Origin: Bacteroidaceae bacterium
Lineage (GTDB): Bacteria; Bacteroidota; Bacteroidia; Bacteroidales; Bacteroidaceae
NCBI GenBank assembly: GCA_024401115.1
Contig: JAKSLP010000019.1
Span: 1 to 48,013, forward strand
DNA length: 48,013 nt
Reading direction: 5' to 3'
The notes beneath the pieces are model-generated. The model did no database searches, had not been told where the DNA came from, and saw only the letters and a list, made by a program, of their open reading frames with translations. Below, one piece after another: positions 36,815-43,482 of the stretch. Positions within the stretch are counted from its first letter, which is position 1, and every line of letters begins with the position of its first letter. The translations under genes and the position numbers were made by a program.

Positions 36815-38089
36815 ATGGCAAGTATTGATACTTTGTGCGTTCAGGCAGGTTACACCCCAAAGAACGGTGAGCCTCGCCAAATTCCTATCGTTCAGAGCAC
36901 TACATTCAAGTATGACACCTCTGAGGATATGGGAAAGCTGTTTGATCTGGAGGCTTCGGGCTATTTCTATACCCGCCTGCAGAACCCTACCAATGATTAT
37001 GTAGCCGCAAAGATTGCCGCTTTGGAAGGCGGTTGTGCAGCTATGCTGACTTCTTCGGGTCAGGCTGCTAATTTCTTTGCGCTCTTTAATATCTGCGAGT
37101 GCGGCAGTCACATTGTTGCCAGCAGCAGTATCTATGGCGGTACCTTCAACCTTATCTCGGTTACCATGGCCAAGATGGGTATCGGTGTCACCTTCGTATC
37201 TCCTACCGCTTCTGAGGAGGAGTTGGATGCTGCCTTCCAGGACAACACCCGTGCCATGTTCGGTGAGACTATCGCCAATCCTGCATTGACCGTGCTGGAC
37301 ATCGAGAAGTTTGCCCGTGTGGCTCATCGTCACGGTGTGCCATTGATTGTGGACAATACCTTCCCTACTCCAGTCAACTGCCGTCCTATCGAATGGGGTG
37401 CTGATATCGTGACTCATTCCACCACTAAATATATGGATGGCCATGGTGCTGCTGTGGGTGGTGCCATTGTAGACAGCGGTAAGTTCGATTGGATGGCACA
37501 TGCCGACAAGTTCCCCGGCCTGTGTACTCCGGATGAGAGCTACCACGGTATTACCTATGCCGAGAAGTTTGGCAAGGAGGGTGCCTTCATCACCAAGTGC
37601 ACCTCGCAGCTGATGCGCGATTTCGGTTGCATCCAGTCACCTCAGCATGCCTTCATCCTGAACCTGGGTCTGGAGTCCTTGCACGTGCGCATGCCAAAGC
37701 ATGTAGAGAACGGTCAGGCTGTAGCCGAGTTCCTGAGCACTCATCCAAAGGTAGAGCAGGTTAATTACCCTGGATTGCCAAGCGACCCATATTATGCACT
37801 GGCACAGAAGTATATGCCTAATGGCGGTTGCGGTGTGGTTAGTTTCGTGGTTAAGGGCGGACGTGCCGGAGCCGAGGCCTTCATGAAGCGCCTGAAGCTG
37901 GCTGCCATCGAGACTCATGTAGCCGATGCACGCACCTGCTGCCTGAACCCAGCCACCAGTACTCACCGACAGATGAGCGAGGAGCAGTTGCTCGAAGCCG
38001 GTATTCCTGCCGGTCTGGTTCGCATCTCTTGCGGTTTGGAAAATAAAGCCGATTTGATTGCCGATTTACAGCAAGCATTAGAAGATTAA
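36815..38089 (+). CDS. metY: O-acetylhomoserine sulfhydrylase (aminocarboxypropyltransferase)
   Basis: This PLP enzyme joins O-acetylhomoserine with sulfide to give homocysteine in methionine synthesis. The 424-residue product has the Cys/Met metabolism PLP-enzyme features: NPTNDYVAAKIAALEGG, a stretch SSGQAANFFALFNICECG, VDNTFPTP, and the cofactor lysine in HSTTKYMDGHGAAVGG (about 205). Length matches MetY and is longer than MetB/MetC. Some relatives accept O-acetylserine or O-succinylhomoserine. No SAM riboswitch or TAnnTTTG promoter is visible before it, so it may depend on rho read-through. A strong terminator follows. Confidence 0.92.
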   Translation: MASIDTLCVQAGYTPKNGEPRQIPIVQSTTFKYDTSEDMGKLFDLEASGYFYTRLQNPTNDYVAAKIAALEGGCAAMLTSSGQAANFFALFNICECGSHIVASSSIYGGTFNLISVTMAKMGIGVTFVSPTASEEELDAAFQDNTRAMFGETIANPALTVLDIEKFARVAHRHGVPLIVDNTFPTPVNCRPIEWGADIVTHSTTKYMDGHGAAVGGAIVDSGKFDWMAHADKFPGLCTPDESYHGITYAEKFGKEGAFITKCTSQLMRDFGCIQSPQHAFILNLGLESLHVRMPKHVENGQAVAEFLSTHPKVEQVNYPGLPSDPYYALAQKYMPNGGCGVVSFVVKGGRAGAEAFMKRLKLAAIETHVADARTCCLNPATSTHRQMSEEQLLEAGIPAGLVRISCGLENKADLIADLQQALED

Positions 38090-38090
38090 T

Positions 38091-38125
38091 AAAAAATGGG
38101 GTAACCAATCGTTACCCCATTTTTT
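38091..38125 (+). terminator. Intrinsic terminator of metY
   Basis: A perfect 15-bp stem AAAAAATGGGGTAAC/GTTACCCCATTTTTT closes the loop CAATC. It starts two bases after the metY stop. Confidence 0.95.
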
Positions 38126-38128
38126 ATT

Positions 38129-38219
38129 GTCTACGGTCAACAGTCAACAGACAACAGACGCCATGCGGACTTAGGGAAGCGAAGCCCAGTCTGTTGTCCG
38201 TTGTCCGTTATCTGTAGTC
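38129..38219. repeat. Palindromic repeat, family D copy 2
   Basis: The left arm GTCTACGGTCAACAGTCAAC and following CAACAGACG (38129-38160) faces CAGTCTGTTGTCCGTTGTCC and TATCTGTAGTC (38187-38219). The centre starts GCCATGCGGA, like GCCATCCGGA in copy 1. Its right end overlaps the stop codon of the leftward M18 peptidase. Confidence 0.8.
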
Positions 38220-39507
38220 ATCGTAGATTAAAGAATTGCGTAAACGCTCCCACGCAATAAATATGGTCATCCACGCTGGCAGTCTCGCGGGCACTGTGCA
38301 TAGCCAGGACCGGATTACCCATATCCACACCTCTCAATGGCAGGGATGAAGCCAGGATATTACCCAGGGTACTGCCACCTGCCACATCGCTGTGGTTCAC
38401 GAAACGCTGGCAAGGCACACCGGCCTTCTCGCAGATGCTGGCAAATACAGCTGCAGATGCTGCATCGCTGGCATATTTCTGAGCCGCATTGAACTTGATA
38501 ACAGGTCCTCCGCCCAATACCGGATGATTGCTTGGGTCGAACTTCTCATTATAGTTAGGATGCCATGCATGGGCATTATCTGCCGAAACCATAAAGGCAT
38601 TCTCCACGGCACGGTAGTAATCGTCCATGGTACCGCCCTGTGCCAGAACCATGCGCTGGATGATATGGCTCAGGAATGGGCTGCCGGCACCCTGCTTGGT
38701 CTGTGAGCCGGTCTCCTCATTATCAAAGATAGCCAGTACCTGGGTGGTCTCAGGATCATGGTTGGCAGCCAGCAGAGCCTCCAGTCCGGCATGCACCATA
38801 CTCAGGTCGTCCAGTCGTCCGCTGGAAATCAGTTCATTGTGCAGACCAAAGGTACAGGCAGGAGTGGTATCGTACAGGTACAGGTCGAAGTCCAGGATAT
38901 CCTGCTTCTCCACCTCCAGTTCATCACAAATCAGATTCAGCAGAACCTCCGGGTCCTCGGTAGGATCCAGCATACCCATAATAGGCAATGTATCCTTTTG
39001 CTTGCTCAGTTTCACGCCATCGTTCACCTGACGGTTGAAATGAATGGCCAGGTTGCTGATCTGCATCAGCGGACGCTTCACGTGCAGCAGTCGTGTCTCG
39101 GGCTGCATAGGGTTGTCGGTACGCAGAATCACACGGCCAGCCAGACTCAATGGGCGGTCGAACCAGGTACTCAGGATAGCACCGCCATACACCTCGGTGT
39201 TCAGTCGCACGATACCTCCCTGTCCTATCAACTCAGCGTTAGGCTTGATGCGGAAGGTTGGCGAGTCGCAATGTGCGCAAATCACATGGAAACCGTTCTC
39301 TGCCAGGGGTTTATTACCGATACGGAAAGCATACAGCGAACTGTCGTTCTTGGTCACATACACCTGGTCTCCGGGTTGCAGTTCCGCCATGGCCGATGTA
39401 GGGTCCAACTTCTGGAAACCGTTGGCCTCCAGGATATCACTCAGTGCCTGAACCGCCAGAAAGTTCACCGGCGATGCATTCAGGAAGTCTATCAGTCTCT
39501 GAATCAT
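38218..39507 (-). CDS. M18 family metal aminopeptidase
   Basis: This cytoplasmic zinc peptidase removes N-terminal amino acids, acidic ones in many members. The 429 residues show the dinuclear metal-site motifs: ICAHCDSPTFRIKPNAE with His79 and Asp81, DNEETGSQTKQGAGSPFL, SADNAHAWHPNYNEKFD and the C-terminal NHSDVAGGSTLG. The tetrahedral shell and length fit the bacterial M18 group (ApeB-like). It is monocistronic, with its own -7 element at 39540-39547, divergent from the GH30 gene. The stop codon lies in a palindromic repeat. Confidence 0.92.
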   Translation of the reverse strand: MIQRLIDFLNASPVNFLAVQALSDILEANGFQKLDPTSAMAELQPGDQVYVTKNDSSLYAFRIGNKPLAENGFHVICAHCDSPTFRIKPNAELIGQGGIVRLNTEVYGGAILSTWFDRPLSLAGRVILRTDNPMQPETRLLHVKRPLMQISNLAIHFNRQVNDGVKLSKQKDTLPIMGMLDPTEDPEVLLNLICDELEVEKQDILDFDLYLYDTTPACTFGLHNELISSGRLDDLSMVHAGLEALLAANHDPETTQVLAIFDNEETGSQTKQGAGSPFLSHIIQRMVLAQGGTMDDYYRAVENAFMVSADNAHAWHPNYNEKFDPSNHPVLGGGPVIKFNAAQKYASDAASAAVFASICEKAGVPCQRFVNHSDVAGGSTLGNILASSLPLRGVDMGNPVLAMHSARETASVDDHIYCVGAFTQFFNLR

Positions 39508-39539
39508 GTCAAAAAGATTTATTAGTTAACGTTCGGTTA

Positions 39540-39547
39540 CAAAGATA
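39540..39547 (-). promoter_or_regulatory. Predicted -7 element TATCTTTG for the M18 peptidase
   Basis: TATCTTTG on the minus strand matches TAnnTTTG, with about 27 nt of leader. It is 13 bp from the divergent element at 39561-39568, so the two upstream regions overlap. Confidence 0.55.
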
Positions 39548-39560
39548 ATGAAAAAAACTG

Positions 39561-39568
39561 TACCTTTG
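39561..39568 (+). promoter_or_regulatory. Predicted -7 element TACCTTTG for the GH30 gene
   Basis: TACCTTTG matches TAnnTTTG and lies 27 bp before ATG 39596. It also shows that the in-frame ATG at 39548 lies upstream of transcription. Confidence 0.6.
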
Positions 39569-39595
39569 CATGAAAATTTAAACAAACCTTTATAT

Positions 39596-41164
39596 ATGAG
39601 ACTCTACACTAAGTTATTTGCTGCAGGCTTGGCCGGTATGATGCTGGCATCGTGCAGCGGACCTAAAAGCTACCAGGTAGCCGAGATGGTCAAATCAGAG
39701 CGTGACAACTATTGGCAAGTACAGGAGGTTACCACTCCTGCTGCCGAGGGCGCCATTGCCGTAACTATCGATTTGAATAATACCGCACAGACGTTGGACG
39801 GTTTCGGTACCTGTTTCAATGAACTGGCATGGCAGTCGCTTTCTACGCTGAAGGACAGCGAGATGGACGAGATCTTTGCCGAGCTGTTCCAGCCAGGAAA
39901 GGGTGCCAACTTCATCATGGGTCGTATGGGTATCGGTGCCAACGACTTTGCCATCGACTGGTATTCTTTTGATGAGACCCCAGGCGACTTTGAGTTGAAG
40001 GATTTCACCATCGACCATGACCGTGCCACCATCATACCTATGATTAAGAAGGCCATGCAGTACTATCCGGACCTGAAGATCTGGGGTTCGCCATGGTGTC
40101 CTCCACGCTGGATGAAGAAGAACGGCACCTATTGCGAGAATCCTGTCACCCAGGAGATGGTAGACCAGTTCAACGCCTTCATGGCCAAGAGAAAGGAAGA
40201 GGCTGAGAAGCAGATTAAGCCGGGTGAGGCAGGTAGCGTATCTGCAACCAGCGGTTTCTTCTCACAGGGTCCTCTGGCTTTCCGCATGGAGCGCAAGGTG
40301 AATGACGGTATCGTGGGCAAGGAAGGTCATGAGAATGTCACCTCGTTCATTATGGAGCCTGAATACCTGGATGCCTATGCACGCTACTTCGGCAAGTATG
40401 TGGATGCTTACCGTGCCGAGGGTATCAATGTGTTCATGGTCATGCCTCAGAACGAGATGAACTCAGCGCAGAACTTCCCTTCTTGCTGCTGGACATCGGA
40501 AGACCTGAACACCTTTGTGGGCAAGTACCTGGGTCCTGAGATGGAGAAGAGAGGCGTAGATGTATACTTCGGTACCGTGGAGCGTGCTGATCCTTTGAAG
40601 GTGGATACCTTGCTGAACGATCCAGACAGCAAGAAGTACATCAAGGGTGTGTCATTCCAGTGGGCCGGCAAGGATGCGCTGCCTACTATCTATAAGGAGC
40701 ACCCTGAGCTGAAGCTGGTTCAGAGCGAGCAGGAATGCGGCAACGGCCTGAACAACTGGGAGGGTGCCATGCATGCATGGGACCTGATGAAGCATTACCT
40801 GGGTAACGGTGTAAACAGTTACTTCTACTGGAACACCTCATTGTTCGACAATGTTTCCAGCACCTGGGGATGGTTCCAGAACTCGCTGGTAACCGTGGAC
40901 AAGGATAAGCACACCTGGACATTCACTCCAGACTACTACACCCTGAAGCACGCCAGCCATTATGTGCTGCCTGGAGCAAAGAAGTTAAATCTGGGTAGTG
41001 AGTATGCCGATATGATGGCCTTCCTGAATACCGATGGAAGCGTGGTGGTTCTGGCAGGAAATGCTACCGATGAGCCTGTCACCCTGGCATTGACCATCGG
41101 CGAGCAGGTACAGAACGTCACTCTCGATCCTCAGAGTCTGAACACCGTCTTACTGAAGAAATAA
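39596..41164 (+). CDS. GH30 glycosyl hydrolase lipoprotein
   Basis: The 522-residue product is a surface or periplasmic lipoprotein: the signal ends LASCS, Cys at 20. The rest is a GH30 (beta/alpha)8 catalytic domain with a C-terminal beta domain. TLDGFGTCFNE marks its start. WGSPWCPPRWMK is the typical substrate-barrel motif, MPQNEMN holds the acid/base Glu and LVQSEQECGNG holds the nucleophile region. GH30 members act as glucosylceramidases, beta-1,6-glucanases or xylanases, so the substrate is open. I chose ATG 39596 over the in-frame ATG 39548 because the signal peptide starts there and the promoter lies between them. Two terminators follow the stop. Confidence 0.93.
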   Translation: MRLYTKLFAAGLAGMMLASCSGPKSYQVAEMVKSERDNYWQVQEVTTPAAEGAIAVTIDLNNTAQTLDGFGTCFNELAWQSLSTLKDSEMDEIFAELFQPGKGANFIMGRMGIGANDFAIDWYSFDETPGDFELKDFTIDHDRATIIPMIKKAMQYYPDLKIWGSPWCPPRWMKKNGTYCENPVTQEMVDQFNAFMAKRKEEAEKQIKPGEAGSVSATSGFFSQGPLAFRMERKVNDGIVGKEGHENVTSFIMEPEYLDAYARYFGKYVDAYRAEGINVFMVMPQNEMNSAQNFPSCCWTSEDLNTFVGKYLGPEMEKRGVDVYFGTVERADPLKVDTLLNDPDSKKYIKGVSFQWAGKDALPTIYKEHPELKLVQSEQECGNGLNNWEGAMHAWDLMKHYLGNGVNSYFYWNTSLFDNVSSTWGWFQNSLVTVDKDKHTWTFTPDYYTLKHASHYVLPGAKKLNLGSEYADMMAFLNTDGSVVVLAGNATDEPVTLALTIGEQVQNVTLDPQSLNTVLLKK

Positions 41165-41173
41165 AACGAAAAG

Positions 41174-41197
41174 CCCTCCCCAACTGGGAGGGTTTTT
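41174..41197 (+). terminator. Intrinsic terminator of the GH30 gene
   Basis: CCCTCCC (41174-41180) pairs with GGGAGGG (41186-41192) around CAACT, followed by five T. Confidence 0.92.
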
Positions 41198-41213
41198 CAT
41201 GGGTAAAAAGAAG

Positions 41214-41240
41214 AAAGCCCCTCCGGTTTGGAAGGGCTTT
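41214..41240 (-). terminator. Terminator of the alpha/beta hydrolase gene
   Basis: AAAGCCCCTCC pairs with GGAAGGGCTTT with one mismatch around GGTTT. On the minus strand a T-rich run follows. It lies next to the opposing GH30 terminator, so the two convergent genes have separate stops. Confidence 0.85.
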
Positions 41241-41251
41241 TCTTTTGCTAT

Positions 41252-42310
41252 TTAGAATCCTTTGCGCTGGAATGTCCAGTCGGGGAACAGTTTCGATGCA
41301 TAGTCATCGTCCAGGAACATGGCGCACTTGGCCTGCTGGCCCTTCAGCTGCCAGTCCAGCCAGCGGGTGACTGCCACGGCATAGCTGCCTCCGTGCTTCT
41401 CGTAATAGGTACCGCTGTGTCCGTCCTTGGTGTTGTACATCACCACTGGCACATGGTTCAGCGCGGCAAAGTCGTCTGCAGCATTCAGGTAGGCCACATC
41501 GGTCTTTCCGCCTATCAGGTAGAACATTGGGGTATGCACGCTGTTCAGGTTTTCCTTGCTGGTACCGCTCATCTCCATCTGTCCGATACCGGAGTTCAGC
41601 AGGATACAGGTCTTGATGCGTGGGTCATGGCTCACACCCAGCACCTGGGCACCACCGCACGACTGTCCCATGGCTGCCACCTTGTCCAAGTCTATCTGAT
41701 GGTAGTAGTCGGACTTTGGATCGGCATTCTGGGTGGTAATCCAGTCCATAGCCTCGAGCAACTGGCGGGAATAGGTGCGGAACTGAGCCGGAGCCTGCTC
41801 GCCCTTCTTGCCTTTCTTCTGGGCAGCCTCCTCGGCTATCTTCATGGCAGCAATCATCTCGGCACGGGCCTTGTTGATAGCCTCCACCTCGGCAGCAGTA
41901 GGCTTGGGCAGTTTCTCCCCGTTGGCCAGAACCACATCGCCCTTCTCTTCAGGATAGGCACCTGTCAGCACCTCTTTCCACTTGGCTGAGGGGTCGTTCT
42001 CGTCATAAGGACCGATGGCAATGGCAATGTAACCGTGCGAGGCTACCTCGGTGAGCAGCAGGCGCATCTCTACGTTGTTATTGGCACAGGCACCGTTGGC
42101 ATAAAGCAGTACAGGCAACTTTCCCTGGGCGTTTACGGCACCCTTAATGTCCTTGGGGCAATAGATGGTGTGTGTAGGCAGGGATGCATCCGAAACCACC
42201 TGAGCCTTATAAGGGCCGGTACCTCCACCCTCTACCGTGTGAGTCTTAACCGTCTGAGCGGTAGCACAAAGACCTGCAGCCAGGCAGGCCGTCAACAGTA
42301 TTCTTCTCAT
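41252..42310 (-). CDS. Secreted alpha/beta hydrolase (dienelactone hydrolase/esterase-like)
   Basis: The 352-residue product has a signal peptide ending CATAQT and an alpha/beta-hydrolase fold. The predicted triad is Ser217 in MGQSCGGAQ, Asp271 in GGKTDVA and His298 in DGHSGTYYEK. The oxyanion-hole strand is LPVLLYANGAC. Between strands, about residues 101-175, lies a Lys/Glu/Ala-rich helical insert (EAAQKKGKKGEQAPAQF) that acts as a possible lid. The family includes carbohydrate esterases, lipases and acyl hydrolases. The substrate is not predictable. It has its own promoter element, divergent from the 181-aa gene. Confidence 0.82.
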   Translation of the reverse strand: MRRILLTACLAAGLCATAQTVKTHTVEGGGTGPYKAQVVSDASLPTHTIYCPKDIKGAVNAQGKLPVLLYANGACANNNVEMRLLLTEVASHGYIAIAIGPYDENDPSAKWKEVLTGAYPEEKGDVVLANGEKLPKPTAAEVEAINKARAEMIAAMKIAEEAAQKKGKKGEQAPAQFRTYSRQLLEAMDWITTQNADPKSDYYHQIDLDKVAAMGQSCGGAQVLGVSHDPRIKTCILLNSGIGQMEMSGTSKENLNSVHTPMFYLIGGKTDVAYLNAADDFAALNHVPVVMYNTKDGHSGTYYEKHGGSYAVAVTRWLDWQLKGQQAKCAMFLDDDYASKLFPDWTFQRKGF

Positions 42311-42332
42311 ATTTTATAGATTTTAGGTACAG

Positions 42333-42340
42333 CAAATATA
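42333..42340 (-). promoter_or_regulatory. Predicted -7 element TATATTTG for the alpha/beta hydrolase
   Basis: TATATTTG on the minus strand matches TAnnTTTG, with a leader of about 20 nt to ATG 42310. Confidence 0.55.
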
Positions 42341-42379
42341 CTCATTATTTACGATTTGGCATAAAATTGCAGAAAGAGA

Positions 42380-42410
42380 TTGCAATATAGACGGAAATTA
42401 TCTAAATTTG
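42380..42410 (+). promoter_or_regulatory. Complete predicted promoter TTG-N20-TAAATTTG
   Basis: TTG at 42380-42382 lies 20 nt before TAAATTTG at 42403-42410. This is the best -33/-7 pair in the window. The ATG of the 181-aa gene follows 16 bp later, so the leader is very short. Confidence 0.65.
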
Positions 42411-42426
42411 CAAAAACATACAAGCC

Positions 42427-42972
42427 ATGGAGACAGCAGAATTATCAGAGAGACAAATCAGAAAAGCCCAGAAGCTGATTCAGTCCGCTTCCCGGATTGA
42501 ATGCTATATTCTGGAAAGGCTGGATCAATGGTACCGTTTCCGTGAGAGTCTGCTGGCCAGTGTGGAAATGCGCGTGCTGAACATGCACGAGGATATTGAC
42601 GGTACACCCACCGACTGGCGTAAGATTATCCTGGTATTCAACGAGCCGCAGATGGAGAACTTTCCCATTCTGTGCATCTATCCTCCTAAGGAGGGAACCA
42701 ACTGCAAGCATGATGTCACCATCGAACTGATGGATAAGAACAGGAGCCTGTCGCCCGAGAACCTGTATTGGTTCGGACTGTTCCGCAGCAAGATCAGCGA
42801 ATGCGGCATCAAGTTCCACTGCAAGGAACGGCTCACTTATTCGGATGAGGAGGGTTACCGTATCCAACTGGATTTCGGGGCCAAGCTGAAGATGTCGTTC
42901 GAGAAACTGGTCTACTTCCTGGAGCAACTGAATGCCACGCTGGATGAAGCGGGAATCGTGGAGGTGAAGTAA
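42427..42972 (+). CDS. Conserved-looking hypothetical protein, 181 residues
   Basis: I do not recognise this protein. It has no signal peptide and no membrane segment, so it should be cytoplasmic. The N-terminus is a charged helix (LSERQIRKAQKLIQSASRIE). A mixed alpha/beta middle follows with a Cys-containing stretch (CIYPPKEGTNCKHD) and further Cys at about 127 and 133 (ECGIKFHCKE). The end is helical (LEQLNATLDEAGIVEVK). Good coding evidence comes from a full promoter and from a perfect terminator directly after the stop. It is monocistronic and divergent from the alpha/beta hydrolase. No function can be proposed. Confidence 0.8.
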   Translation: METAELSERQIRKAQKLIQSASRIECYILERLDQWYRFRESLLASVEMRVLNMHEDIDGTPTDWRKIILVFNEPQMENFPILCIYPPKEGTNCKHDVTIELMDKNRSLSPENLYWFGLFRSKISECGIKFHCKERLTYSDEEGYRIQLDFGAKLKMSFEKLVYFLEQLNATLDEAGIVEVK

Positions 42973-42973
42973 A

Positions 42974-43013
42974 CCAAAAAATCCCGCTACTTCACAGCAT
43001 CAGGATTTTTTGG
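42974..43013. terminator. Intrinsic terminator after the 181-aa gene, possibly bidirectional
   Basis: CCAAAAAATCC (42974-42984) pairs perfectly with GGATTTTTTGG (43003-43013). The loop is 18 nt. The stem itself supplies T runs on both strands, and the leftward 41-aa gene may use it too. Confidence 0.8.
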
Positions 43014-43152
43014 ACTTTTTCTAAAAAAATCTGTTTGAAGGCACGCTTGCCTCATTTTAATCACATTCATTAAGAGAGTTGAGTTCTTAGTTTTGTATAA
43101 CCATTTTTATGAGTTTTGCGTCTTGTCACTTGTACCTATGAAGGACATATAT

Positions 43153-43278
43153 TTAGTATATGTTCGTTATTTCCAAAACCATGCCGGTCACCCATGCCAC
43201 GATGGCTAAACCTAACAGCAAGAATGATGCTATCTGAAAGTATCGGCTTAGCCTTAACTTATCTATCTGTTTCATCAT
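43153..43278 (-). CDS. Predicted 41-residue single-span membrane peptide
   Basis: This short frame lies in a roughly 470-bp gap with no other convincing gene. It encodes a basic start (MMKQIDKLRLSRYFQI) and one strong hydrophobic segment (about 18-37, ASFLLLGLAIVAWVTGMVLE), ending in EITNIY before a TAA. A full TAACTTTG -7 element sits 21 bp upstream of the first ATG, giving a leader of about 15 nt. Small membrane peptides of this kind often tune transporters, oxidases or sensors, but no homologue comes to mind. The alternative is that the frame is fortuitous; the promoter and the hydrophobic composition argue against it. Confidence 0.5.
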   Translation of the reverse strand: MMKQIDKLRLSRYFQIASFLLLGLAIVAWVTGMVLEITNIY

Positions 43279-43299
43279 TATATTTGTTTTTTGTTACTG

Positions 43300-43307
43300 C
43301 AAAGTTA
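43300..43307 (-). promoter_or_regulatory. Predicted -7 element TAACTTTG for the 41-aa gene
   Basis: TAACTTTG on the minus strand matches TAnnTTTG. A G/C-rich stretch (GGGGGCCCGGGC, 43316-43327) lies upstream where the -33 box should be, so the promoter may be weak. Confidence 0.45.
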
Positions 43308-43482
43308 GGCATAGCGGGGGCCCGGGCTATTGTAATTTTACTTATTTTTTTTACAAGTTCTTGTCAAAACGCCCGAATCCATTGTAAAAATCACCGGAAA
43401 CGGGTAAAAACGCAGTAAACTCCCCTGTTCCGATACGAAAAACAAGGGAGTTTACCGAAATTTTTCAACTTATTCCTATAGG

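Noticed and set aside
43116..43418. A 100-codon rightward frame overlapping the 41-aa gene
   Set aside because: It starts at a TTG with weak support, has odd composition and covers the predicted promoter of the leftward peptide.
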